NCBI RefSeq assembly: GCF_029227915.1
Contig: NC_079875.1
Location: 9,793,001-9,857,000, forward strand
Reading direction: 5' to 3'
DNA: 64,000 nucleotides
Source: Hydractinia symbiolongicarpus
Lineage: Eukaryota > Cnidaria > Hydrozoa > Anthoathecata > Hydractiniidae
In this document: in pieces, positions 1-10,719 of the stretch
Position numbering within the stretch: the stretch's first letter is position 1
Layout of the letters: every line of letters starts with the position of its first letter
Position numbers and translations under genes: made by a program
Notes under the pieces: generated by a model
Told to the model about the DNA's origin: nothing
The model's database searches: none
What the model saw: the letters and a program-made list of their open reading frames with translations, nothing else

Positions 1-1967
1 GGTGCACTAGACACAGGAGTGGAAAACGACTGCACAGGAGGAAAGTTAACCTGATTTAAGTTTGGTGTGGCGGAAGATATAACAATAACAGCTTCCACAT
101 CAGTTGTTGGTGTAGCAGGAGTTGGGACAGCGTCAAGAGCTTCGTTTGTTCCACAAATTGCTTGATCAACGTTCCTTTATGTAAATTTTTAAAATTAAAG
201 TATATAATTATTGAAAATATGCTTAAAGAAAAAATTTATAACGTTGGTATTTATACTCACTCTTCCGCAAGCTTATCCCAATCAAGCTTGTTCCCAGTTT
301 TCTTCCACTCCTCATACTTTGCCACAAGTCTTTGATCCAACCGATGTTTAGGATATTCTGACCTATCAATTGGCCATATTCCTGCAAATCAAATTTATTT
401 CAAGTTATTAAGTGTAAAAATTACTTGAGCATAATCAACATTATTATTTAAGTTTACCTGTTGATTCGAGGCCACTGATTACATTTTCTTTGTGCATTCC
501 ATCGTTCCATATTTTGCACAACTGATTAACAAAATCAGATTTGGTCATTTGATGTTTTGGACCGAACGTATTGACACGTTCTTGGAGAAGTTTCTCCCAA
601 AGACGCTTAAGTGGTCCAAAGCAAGCAACATCCAATGGCTGCATAACATCCATTACGTGTGGCGGGAACTTAGGTATAATAATATTTTCAGCCGGTGCGC
701 GGGATATAACCTGGATGGAGATATGGGTAAGATATCCATATAACAGCAGTAGAAGTGGTCTGTCAGTCACTGTATCCGCAAAATGGTTGCAAATACTTCA
801 GAGTCCATCCACCCTAATGTAAGGTAAGCAGAAATATGTAAATATGTTATGTAAATTTCTCTGTTTAGATAAAATATATGCGGTAAAGTTATATACCATT
901 CTCGGACTTTCCGTAATATGTGTTAGGCAGCGCCATATCTCCAAACCAACTAGATTGCATATTCTTGCCTCTAAATATTATCAAGGGATCCAAAACAACC
1001 CCAGCAGCACTACAAAAACCAAGGGCTGTGATGTTCTCACGTCCCGCCCCGAAACGAAGTTTCAGTGCGCGTTGACCCTGAAAAACGCGAAAGTGTTAAG
1101 TGTAAAAACTTATATTATATAACATCTTATGCTGACAAATGATGATATACATTTACGGAGACAACTCTTCCTTTAGAGGGATCTGTGGGAAAGCCACTCT
1201 CATAACAATTCCAAATGCGTGATGCGTTCAAAGTTGGATATTGCTCAAATATCTATAAAATAAAATGAGGGAATTCTTATGATGACATATATCTTGTGCG
1301 GTTATCTTTTTATAAAGGATTGAAAAATCAATATGGTCCTGTTATAAAAATAAAGGTGTTTGGTTACCTTCTCAAGTTGATCGTAGAAGTCATATATGAT
1401 AAACGGATTAGATGTATTGGATTTTCTGGCAGTGCTTATCATCTCTGCTTTTTTATGCGACAGTCTGTTCCTTCGCATAAAACTTCGTAACCAGGTAAAT
1501 CCTGGCTTCCCACCTTCAAACTGAACTGCGTTTATATTATTAACAGAAATGTAATGGCCGACTAAGTCCTGGAAAAAAAATAAAAATTTATTTAATTGCA
1601 CGGCTCCATATACACAGCAGTTTAGTTCAACTTGTAGGATTGTATATATTTACATTGTGGGACATTATGGGGCTAAACCCAAGGTTGCACACAACTGAGA
1701 TTTTTCCGTTTCAACATCAAAGAAGCATTTTCTACCAGCTTTCCCAAGCTCAACACCTTCGCGCCGTTTTCTTAAACGGAAGCGTATCGTGGCCTTGTTT
1801 ATTTTGTAGCGCTTTGCAATACCACGAACTGATGATCCAGGAACTGAATCAAATTCGTGCAAAGCATCCTGAACGTCCTTTTCTGTCCATGCATTCGTAA
1901 ATTTTTTCGGCAACTTTCGACTACCAACTCTTTTTTTACCCATGTTTGTTGCACATTGTTTGTTCAT
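1..1967 (-). pseudogene. Decayed pogo/Tigger-like (DDE_1) transposase gene, truncated by the window edge
   Basis: Minus-strand exons read in order as a CENP-B/jerky/Tigger-type transposase. A basic helix-turn-helix (psq-like) N-terminus lies at about 1,967-1,690 (GKKRVGSRKLPKKF...RGIAKRYKINKATIRFR). A CENPB-type segment follows at about 1,570-1,375 (GGKPGFTWLRSFMRRNRLSH). Next come a segment with IWNCYESGFPTDPSKGRV (about 1,255-1,155), one with LKLRFGAGRENITALGF (about 1,080-900), the block MDVMQPLDVACFGPLKRLWE (within 444-770), GIWPIDRSEYPKHRLDQRL (about 380-260) and an open acidic tail at 1-165. Family members have Asp where this copy has Tyr in NCYESG, and DGH where it has YGY in LLLLYGYLTH, so two catalytic aspartates are lost. 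A frame change near 795 separates WMDSEVFAT from the downstream FADTVTDRP frame. I read it as a dead transposon gene. Exon boundaries were not fully resolved. Confidence 0.75.
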
Positions 1968-2050
1968 AGAAGAAGAAAAGGAAAAGAAAAAAATACTTAA
2001 ATAGTTTCTATAAGTACACACCAGTGCTGTTTTGATTGGCTATTTAAAAT

Positions 2051-2290
2051 AAACTAAGTGGGATTTTATTCTAAAATCATAGGTCATAGGTTTCTCTTTT
2101 GATAATTATTTCTAGTGTTGAGAGCGAGCGTGTGTAAAGAATGCGTAACGAATACAGTGCTGCTTGGTTGAGCTAAGTTGGAGTTTAATCTAAATTCATG
2201 AGTCATAAGTTTCTCTCTGATGAAGTATTTCTAGTTTTGCATGCTGATCATAAAGTACAAGAAATGCGTAACAAATAAAGTGCTAGTGAT
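2051..2290. repeat. Diverged direct tandem duplication, about 120-bp unit, two copies
   Basis: Two adjacent blocks share the same order of words: CTAAGT, GTCATA(G/A)GTTTCTCT, ATTTCTAGT, then AATGCGTAAC and A(A/T)A(C/A)AGTGCT. It sits just upstream of the pogo-like gene (which reads leftward) and may be subterminal sequence of that element. No terminal repeat was found to prove it. Confidence 0.55.
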
Positions 2291-2292
2291 CA

Positions 2293-2987
2293 TATTGCTC
2301 ACAATTCATTACGCACACTTTTTTACGAATACTAGACGGAAAATTTACCTAAAATAATGATTAGCAAGAGGTTTGTGGACCCAGGGTCAATTAGCGGCGA
2401 CCGCATGAGATTTCTACCCATGTGCAAAGATGGTAGAACAAAGTTTCAAGATGTCGCGATAAAGTTGATATTGGCTGCTTTGACTACCACATTATATAAC
2501 TTGTTTTTTTTAAGTTTTATTGAAATATGAACTATTTAAGTTATTAAAAGAGTTTAAGGTATGTCTTAAGTTTATAAATGCCTTCTTTTTGTTGCTGTTT
2601 CTATGTTCATTTCGACGAAAAATACACTCGAATGAGTTGCATAATGATTACAGATGCGTAATGATTCGGCAATCTGACTATATGATATTTTTAAAAAACA
2701 TGGGTACGATATTTTGCAATGGGTACTTGAACATCTGTCCTTTGGAGAAAAAAAATGGCACAATTTTTATTTTTGTAACTGTGTAATTATTTACACATCT
2801 GTATTTACACATCTGTTTCTATTTACACAACTGTTTCTCAATATCATACAATATTTTCTAATAAATTATGTGTGTTGTGTTGTGTTGGTGCTGTTTCTTC
2901 ATATTTTTTCATATTTCAACAGACATCACCAGACTTAACTATGTATTTTTCCCATTTTCTATGGGACCCACACTAGAATTCTAAATA
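2293..2987. other. AT-rich spacer between the pogo-like remnant and the Kolobok element
   Basis: No coding similarity recognised. It contains a short tandem of the word TTTACACA(T/A)CTGT, about three or four copies near 2,788-2,838. Confidence 0.4.
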
Positions 2988-3344
2988 TTAAAGGGACTGT
3001 ACGGTAAAAATAAAGTTGTTTGCATATTTCAAGTTATAAAAAATAACTCACGAAAATATATTTCTTTTTCCATAAAAGTTTCTCATATCATTCATATCTG
3101 CAAAAATCAATCAAACATGTTGAAGCATGGCTTCATTCTCTTTGTGTGAATGTGCGCAAAAAAGACTGGGTTAAAACATTAACATGCGTAATTATGCATG
3201 TGACGTAAAGCAATTCAGAAAGAAAGACAGAGCGAGCGAAATATAGAGAACACCCCCCAGCAATGCAATGTAAGTTTTTTAGTAGGAAGCAAATAAGTTT
3301 TTATTGCATGAGAAAACGATTTTATATTTCGTAACGTAAATAAA

Positions 3345-3635
3345 ATGTCTTCGAACTTTACTGTTATTGGATTTCAGTACGAACCAGAAAGGTCAGAGGC
3401 AGAAATAGCGGCACAGCCGAGGCCTGTATATAACGACGACGGCAATGACCAAGTACTTCCATGCGAAAATTCTAGGATGAATAAACCTGTTAATGAATGG
3501 TGCCGATGTGGGAATTGCGAGAGAATGCCGACGGGCAAAGAATGTCTATGCTGTGTTGATGTGGATGCGATAAAATACTTTCATCTCAACGGTAGTTTTC
3601 ACAACCTTTGCCACAAATCGTTTGTTGGGCTTTGA
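3345..3635 (+). CDS. Small protein with P2X7-receptor-C-terminus-like zinc-binding domain (P2RX7_C type)
   Basis: A 96-aa ORF from ATG 3,345 to TGA 3,635. The diagnostic block WCRCGNCERMPTGKECLCC occupies about residues 52-70. It gives the closely spaced Cys pattern of the cytoplasmic zinc-binding (ballast) domain of P2X7 receptors, a domain also found in many stand-alone invertebrate proteins and in transposon-associated ORFs. A second Cys/His pair follows (FHNLCHKSF, about residues 84-92). There is no membrane segment, so this is not a channel. The usual stand-alone domain is longer, with a C-terminal aromatic/basic part missing here, so this is either exon 1 of a spliced gene or a truncated copy. 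It lies inside the Kolobok, convergent with the transposase, and overlaps the transposase's proposed last exon by 90 bp on the opposite strand. A role as accessory protein of the transposon is inference. Confidence 0.65.
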   Translation: MSSNFTVIGFQYEPERSEAEIAAQPRPVYNDDGNDQVLPCENSRMNKPVNEWCRCGNCERMPTGKECLCCVDVDAIKYFHLNGSFHNLCHKSFVGL

Positions 3636-6600
3636 GTATGCCACCTTGAAAAGAGGGGTTTCTACGCCTTCCTCGTCGACTTTGGATTTCTAAATAAGAA
3701 AAAGACTTACTGACATTACGAACAAATTATATAAGAACATGTGCGATCCCGTACCCAGCGCTTCTTGCCTGCGCTGGTACGAGGTTGAGAACATTTTTGT
3801 GTTACAACGTTTAAATAACGCTGTTTGTCTATGAAATGATAGTTACCTGTTCTCTGTCGACGTTGTGGTTGTGATCCAAAATGGAAAGCTGTGTTCCAGC
3901 CAACATCTTCTCTATTTTGAAAAATATGGACTTAGGGAGATATCGTATTTTCAAGGAATGAAAAACTTCCAGGAGAGTGGTATGGAGTTGTTCCGTCAGC
4001 TTTTCCATATCTTTAACAAGACTAGGTTGCGTGACAACTTTCACCAACTTGGAGTGGGCCTCAGACCCCATCACAAGCCACTGTTTTCTGTTGTTTTCAT
4101 CTTCAGTCAATTCCGGATGTTCGCATTTTTTATATATTTTATTGTGATGGAATGTATGGCGATTGACTGAATGGTGAATGATAGAGGTGAATCTCTCAAC
4201 CAACTCCTTTCCGTTACCATGACAGTTGTGAATCGACCAATAAAGGTGATTAACAACTGCAGGCGCCCAACTAGCAAGAATTTTCATGTCTGAAAATAAC
4301 ACAACACGAATTAAATGCCTCAACAAATAATGCTAACTGTTGTATTTATATTGTAAAGATAAATTTTATGGTTTTAAAGAGAGGATTTATTTACCCTTTT
4401 TTTTCGATGCCTTGATTAACTTTTTGAGCATTCCCTTCCCAATGTGCCAAGGATCAAATTGATGGATAATATTGTTGAACCTTGGGTCACATCGCATCAG
4501 CTTTTTTATCGAAGCGTGCCGATCAGTAGATATGACACGTATGGAAAGCTTCATATCTTCTTGTATTTCTTCAATACAGCGAATAAAACCTTCCTTTTCC
4601 ATGGATTGTGATGTACCAGTCTCCTATTGTGAATATAACGAAATAAATAAATCGATTTACTGGTCATTGAAGTCAAAGTTTCATTAAAAGTAATTACCTT
4701 GACATGCACTATCTTGAAGTTCAATACTTTGTTTGTCTCGCAATCCATTGCTGATACCGTGCTGTAGGTGGCATTGTGACCTGTCACATTGACCGTCCAC
4801 AGCAAGTGCCAACTGTCGATTTGTTATTAAAATATCTTTGGCCAACATCTCTTTTTCCTTGCGCCACGCATGATCTATCTCAGGGTAAACAAAGTCTCCC
4901 CTGTGTTGATAGTAGGTTGATTTTGATATAAATTGAAGATTCAAAATATTACAAAATTTCAGCATCTTATTAAACGTAATACCAGCCAATTCGATTGCTG
5001 CTGTTAGATGAATATTACCAGCACCTTTCGTATGATTAACTTTTGGTTGACTTGACCAAACGTAATGACAACCTAAAGATGGAGTACTACTAGTTATTTA
5101 TATTCGCTCTGGGAACGAGGTTGAATGATTTAATTATACAATTAGTCTTACCCTTTAAACATGTCATGTCGCACATTAATTGACTTCCAGTGTTTTGAAT
5201 TATGCTGACGTTTTGTTGATCGACAACTGAACCACACTTGGAACAATATCGTAGCAATTCTTTAATACACGACTCATATACAAGGTATGTTTTTTGTTTA
5301 GAAGGATGGACACATTTATTTTCAATACTTTCTAATTCATCTTCTTCATCCTCCGCTTTTTCTTCTCCTTCTTCTTCTTCTTCTTCTTCTTCTTCTTCTT
5401 CTTCTTCTATATCATGCGTCAGAGAGTAGTTAGGGTCGCTTTTATCAGTTCTGGAATATAAAAGTGTGAATTCACAATCATTAGCATTTTCTAGTTTTTC
5501 CCAAAGGTGATCATTGACATAACATAAGATTATTACCTCTCCACAGATTTTACGAGCCATTCATCATCACTTTCATTGTCACCATCGGAAATACAATCTT
5601 CTTCTACATCGGATTCCTCGTTTACACCTGCATTTTGAACTTCTGATGTATTTGTGTCGACTAAGTTAGATAGCCCAAGTAGCTCGAGTGTATTGCCAAT
5701 GTCACCTAATATTAGAAAATGTGCCTATATAGTGCCTGTGCCTGTACCTTTTCTTATTCATTAGGGATTATTTTGTTGCCAAAATAGTCTTACGAAAATT
5801 ACCTTTATGTAACATGTTGAATGTACTATTTAAAACTGCAGGTGCTATGTCTCCATGTAGCTCATCGTCCAAATCGGTATCCACTGATTCATCCGTACAA
5901 TCAGAATCTGAAAAAAATAGAACAATTCATGTCATTATGTATACCCAAAAAAAAAAATTTCCCCATATACGAGTAGAGAGAAAAACGTACCATCGTCCGA
6001 ACAAATTTCTAGCTCTGTTTGGCAGGAAGCATCTATTGCTATTGGAACAGCGACCACAGTTTGTGTTTGTGCATCTGCTATACAGGTAGATGTTTGTGTC
6101 GATGCATTCCTAAAAGTTGCATGCTTGTACTGTGTCCACCTTGTATGTGTTTTAGGTACAGCTTGTACACCAATTGACAAGTTTCTTACAACTTCAAATT
6201 CACAGTCTGGATATGCGAGGTTGTCGTAAGACTCGGAGGAGGATTGCGGAAGCTCCTCAACCAACGCTACTTCCACTAACTACAAAAATAAATGTTAATA
6301 GATGCAGTAATCCCGTTACCAATTCACTTAAATTAATTAAGTTTTCTTGCCTATGTTTTGCAGCAATTGAAAACAAGAGCACTTGGAATGAGGTATATTT
6401 ACTAAGTATTTCAGATGTAAAGTAATGGGGGAATTATGAGCAGAGCAGCGATGAAAAAACATATTTCAATATATATTAGGCTAACCTCTTTTGATTGTTT
6501 TTTTTCTGCTCTCGATTTTGAAGTCGCGCGTTCCTTAGAAGGACGCTTGTGAGTAAATATAGTGGGTATGGATTTTGGCAAAAGTCTTCGTTTACAAGGA

Positions 6601-6818
6601 CGATCGTTATAAAACTCTTTGACCTGATGGTCCCAACTTGGATCATAACAACTTTCGTCGAAATGATCCGAGCAAACAAAAATTTGAATGGGAAGATCTT
6701 TAGTCCCTATTGCAGCAATCCAAGCTTTTTTTACTAGCGGGTCCTTAGGCAAGCTGAAAAAGGTTTTGTCTTTATTTTTTATTTTTTTGTTATCACAGCC
6801 ATAAGCAGCACAAGACAT
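3546..6818 (-). pseudogene. Kolobok THAP-domain transposase, nine exons, one frameshift at the catalytic motif
   Basis: Proposed exons (minus strand): 6818-6486, 6279-5991, 5907-5803, 5705-5537, 5450-5152, 5072-4698, 4623-4395, 4289-3847 and, less certainly, 3689-3546. Exon 1 is a THAP C2CH finger (MSCAAYGCDNKK, then W, CSDHF). Exons 2-5 encode a linker with an acidic region and a Glu run (CTT repeat near 5,367-5,410). Exons 6-8 carry the transposase core: LALAVDGQCD (first Asp), STDRHASIKKLM (second Asp), HQFDPWHIGKGM and a WS...C segment. All phases agree except within exon 6. There the frame breaks just after DGQCD near 4,785 and resumes as GHNATYSTVSAMDCETNK, as expected if 5 bp (the SPG codons) were lost. 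A single lesion makes this copy non-autonomous. Without it the protein would be about 796 aa. Confidence 0.8.
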
Positions 6819-7239
6819 ATTTGTAAAAATATAAAGAACCTTCGAACCCGCTAACTTGCTACCAAAAGAAATATCCCTTTCACAGGGTCCGAAATAAAAA
6901 TTTATAAGTGATCCGTGAAAAATAGCGCGCCGCAGGCGAAAATTTTTTAGAAATCACGAGTCGTTCTTACGGTTACGATTCGCTATTTTCTGTTTTTGCA
7001 CACGTTACTTTTAGAATAGACAAGTGGGGGACGTTTTAAATCGTGAACCCCAAACACGATAGCTTTTAGCGACAACGTAATGTGACACTATCAGCCTTAA
7101 CTTTCTTGTCTACAGCCAAATTTTGATTTACAATTGTGCAATATAAATACCTCAAGAATGATTTGTTTTGATACGAAAAATTATAACGAACAGTTACGTT
7201 TTTTATTTTAATGTTTTTAAATAAATGTACAAAATGATT

Positions 7240-10200
7240 TCATGCTTCATCTTCATCAGAGTCGATATCAGAGAGTGCAAGTGAGGCTAAGTCATCAACC
7301 TGCACTCTATCGCTTGTTGTAGTTGTAGATTTTCTCTTTTTAGGATACTTGTGCGATGATGATCCAAGTCGTTGCACTTTTTCCGTATACCAATGATCAA
7401 TGACTGGATCAGGGTCAAAATTACAAATATCTGGACCATCCTCATTTATTCGCAAACAAGCGTCGAGCATGTCCCTGCTGAGATGGCTTCGAAAATCACT
7501 TTTCACCCTCGCCATCCTGGAGAAGCCTCGCTCCACTTTGGCATTCGTGAATGGGGTACAAAGCAATATTTCAATGATGTGAAGGATGTTTTCACAATCC
7601 TTACGAATGTGTTCGTTTGTGAAAACCCTCTTCCATACTTTCAAGTAGTACTCTCGAGGATTATTAATCACAATAGGGATGATGTGAGATTGTAAAGAGA
7701 TCCATTCTTTTTTTACTTCGCCTACGTTACATCCGTTGTTTTCCAACAGCTTTTCGAAATCCAAAAGAATTTCATCAATGCGATCTTCCCCGAAAGTAGG
7801 AGTGACAGTAGTTGGCCATGTTGAAACATCAAGTAAACAGACGATATTTTTGAAGATGGTCGATGTTGACAAATTTTCGAACCTCTCTTCCATGCTGTCA
7901 GCGAGACGAACGATAAGATCATGATATTTCGTCTCAGCGCTGCTGTTTACTATATCGTATCGGAAAAGCTTAATGTTTTGGTACGTTGCACTTCCATCTT
8001 CGTCATTAATAACCTCATCTGTGAAGCGCTTGTGATGTTTCATTATATCACTACTTCCGTCCAGGGTATCTAATAAAATTATTTTCAATTTGGCCATGGT
8101 CGCAGTAAATTCCTGGATACGCCGAACTTGTTTGACAGGATCGTGCTCGTCAGACTGCATGCTCAAAGACAAACGACGTATCGGGGATAGTATATCTAAG
8201 TAAATAGCCATATTGAATGGAATGGCAGCCTCTTTCCATTTTTTCAAAAAACCTTTGAGCTCAGCACGTTTTTCAGGCTGTGAATCTGTGATAGCTAATT
8301 CCTCTACGTGGGTCATATACACACCGTAGTTTTGAAGAGCACATACCATCGCTTTGAACTTATGGTCTATCCAACGAGTACCGCATGCTTTAGCAGGCTT
8401 CGGAATTGTTTCATCGAATGCTTCAGAGAAGTTTCTGAGTCCCTGAAGCCTTTTGGGACTTTTCTGATATAAGTAATAAAGCTTCAGTAGAAGCTCGTCG
8501 ACATCGTGAAATGCTTTGACAGTGTTAAACGCATCCTTGATAGCAAGTTCAATGCGATGATTGAAACAATGCACAACCTCGACCCAGGGCGCAGTTTCCT
8601 TGATTAATGCTCCAACTCCTTAAAAAAGAAACATGATTGAAACTAATTATCAACTGGTTATTATTTAGTTAATAATACCCCTTTCCGGGACGTTTCAGCA
8701 GTCAAAACAACATATAAGCTATCAAAGAACCTGGGCCCTAAGTTGAGTGGTGTAGCGAACACTGATAATGATTAAGTGGCCGCCAGATCAATCTCGAACA
8801 GGTGAAAAATTCTTGAACATTTAAAAACATTAAACAACATTCCAAAGCTCTTCCCCGTGGAGTATATTCTTTATTATGTAGTAACAGAATATTTTCGACA
8901 TGTTTAAAAAACAACAACAAAATGTTAAAACAAAAACATATTCATACGAAAATATTCATGAGAGATTTGAGCTGAACATTTATTTATTGAACATTGATGA
9001 GTAACATTGTACAGTGGAAGTAGTGACTGCACTGAGTTAAACGAACAGTGGTTATTGTGGTTGTGGTTGAAACATTGATTGATTGTGGTATAGAAACGGG
9101 CTGAGAGTTGATAGAGTGTAGTGAAAGCAGGAACAGAAGTACATTCACTGGACACTGATGGTCATTATTAGTCACTATTTGTGAGATACATTGATTTATT
9201 GTTTGGAGTATTGGTCTTTTAGATTTATTATTATACACTGGTAGATTGGGAGTCAGGGAAGCGATGATGGTGTTAAGAACGAGGTTAGAAATGTGGGATA
9301 TAGGAAGAAATCTTGGAGGAGTAGAAAGGAGGTGCAAAGGATGTAAAGCGACAGAGGAAACAACTGAACACGTGCTGGAATGCGAGGAAGTGGAGAAAGT
9401 AGTAGGAAGAAAAGGAGGAAACATTGGATCGATAAAGAACGGAACAGATGAAGAAGTGAAACGGATAGCCGAATATCTGAAGGATTATTGTGAACAGAAG
9501 ATAAAAGAATAAAGAAGAAGAAAATTTGGAAACGCGTAGAAGAGCCTTGCACTCCATGGAGAAGTGCTTGCCGTGTGACGGCAAAGTGGGCGAAGAAAAG
9601 ATTCGCAAAGATTCGCAAACAGTAATATTTGCTGAAGGAGAGTGACACAATGGGTATTAAGAAAAAAGATTATTTTTAAATTGATGTCGTAATAGTTAAG
9701 TCAGGCACGTGTTGTTTATTAATTCTGAAGAAAAAGAAGACAAAATTCATGCAGCATGTTTACGAAACGTTCTCAAAACATTGTTTGACCATGATGAGAA
9801 ATTATTCAGACGTGTTTTCGTGACAAGAACGCAGTAAGTTTGCGTCGATGAAATAGGCTAGTAAGAACGTGATTTCCTCACCTTTTTTTCTTCCCATATT
9901 TACACTAGCGCCGTCTGCATTAAAACCAACAAGTCTTTGGTTGAAATTCAATATGCCAATACGCTGGAAAGCACTGTCAATCGCCTCTAGAATACCAGGC
10001 GCATCTCCACATTTAGGTGTCTCGATACTTAAAAATTTAACGAGTGCTGTCCCCTCGTGCAAGTACAACACGTAGACCAATTCTTGCTCACAAATCCCTG
10101 TGTCCGTACTACCATCATTCAAGAGAGAATAGTAGCGTGTCTTAGCTAGAGTTTTACCAAGGTTTTCTTTGTCCACCTTGGCTATGTGTTCGGTGAAAGT

Positions 10201-10719
10201 AGCAGCAGCTCTTTCGTGTTTATAACTTTCTCCAAACTTCGGAACATTATTCTTTAACTGAAGTTTTAGCAAATCAGGGTAGTCACTGAAAGGACGCTCT
10301 TTTTTGGCGACATAATAGGCCGTGTTGAATTTGACGCGAAGGTTTTTCTTGTCACTCGCAGCCATTTTTCGTAAACCACTTCCGATAGGTGTTGTTGTGA
10401 GCACTGATTGAGCATATACTTCAGCACCCATCTCACTTCTTTTTTTGAGCTCGACGGCTTCCTTATGTTGTTGACTGTTAGTATGTTTTTGTACGCTATC
10501 CTTCGTCACACTACGACTTCCAGCTATCCATTTGCGGGAGAAATTTGTACTGTTTTTAATGCGACTCTCCCATCGCTGACACACCTGGCATCTAAGAAAA
10601 AATAGCACGTTTTAACAACGATGTTATTTAAAAACTGAGTTCTGTAAAAATCGAAAAATATCTCACCTCAATGTCGTCACTCTTTCCCAATTTCTGACTG
10701 TTTTTAACGAAGCCATCAT
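7240..10719 (-). CDS. hAT transposase with TTF-type zinc finger (ZNF862/KIAA1586-like), intact, 713 aa
   Basis: Three exons on the minus strand: 10719-10667, 10591-9882 and 8618-7240, total 2,142 nt with all junctions in phase (donors GTGAGA and GTGAGG, acceptors TTCTTAG and TTTTAAG). The start is at MMASLKTVRNWERVTTL. The TTF-like finger follows across the first junction (LRCQVCQRWESRIKN...FSRKWI...KHTNSQQHKEA). The RNaseH-like hAT core has LLNDGSTDTG (Asp), RLVGFNADGASVNMG (Asp), FNHRIELAIKDAF and, near the C-terminus, the hAT dimerisation block FTNAKVERGFSRMARVKSDF with the third acidic residue. It ends in an acidic tail (SDIDSDEDEA). No internal stop or frameshift is seen, unlike every other transposase in the window. 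The second intron (9881-8619) hosts a LINE tail. Confidence 0.87.
9246..9512 (+). pseudogene. 5'-truncated LINE (non-LTR retrotransposon) ORF2 C-terminus
   Basis: The 88-codon frame ends with RRCKGCKATEETTEHVLEC followed by a Glu/Lys-rich tail and TAA. The Cys-Cys...His...Cys pattern with the EETTEHVL core is typical of the C-terminal zinc knuckle-like end of LINE ORF2 proteins, downstream of reverse transcriptase. Nothing upstream encodes reverse transcriptase, so this is the common 5'-truncated insertion. It lies inside the second intron of the hAT transposase, antisense to it. Confidence 0.6.

Noticed and set aside
492-822. Two plus-strand ORFs of 83 codons
   Set aside because: Shadows of the conserved minus-strand pogo-like transposase frame.
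5238-5429. Poly-Ser ORF on the plus strand
   Set aside because: Antisense of the Glu-coding CTT repeat in the Kolobok transposase exon.
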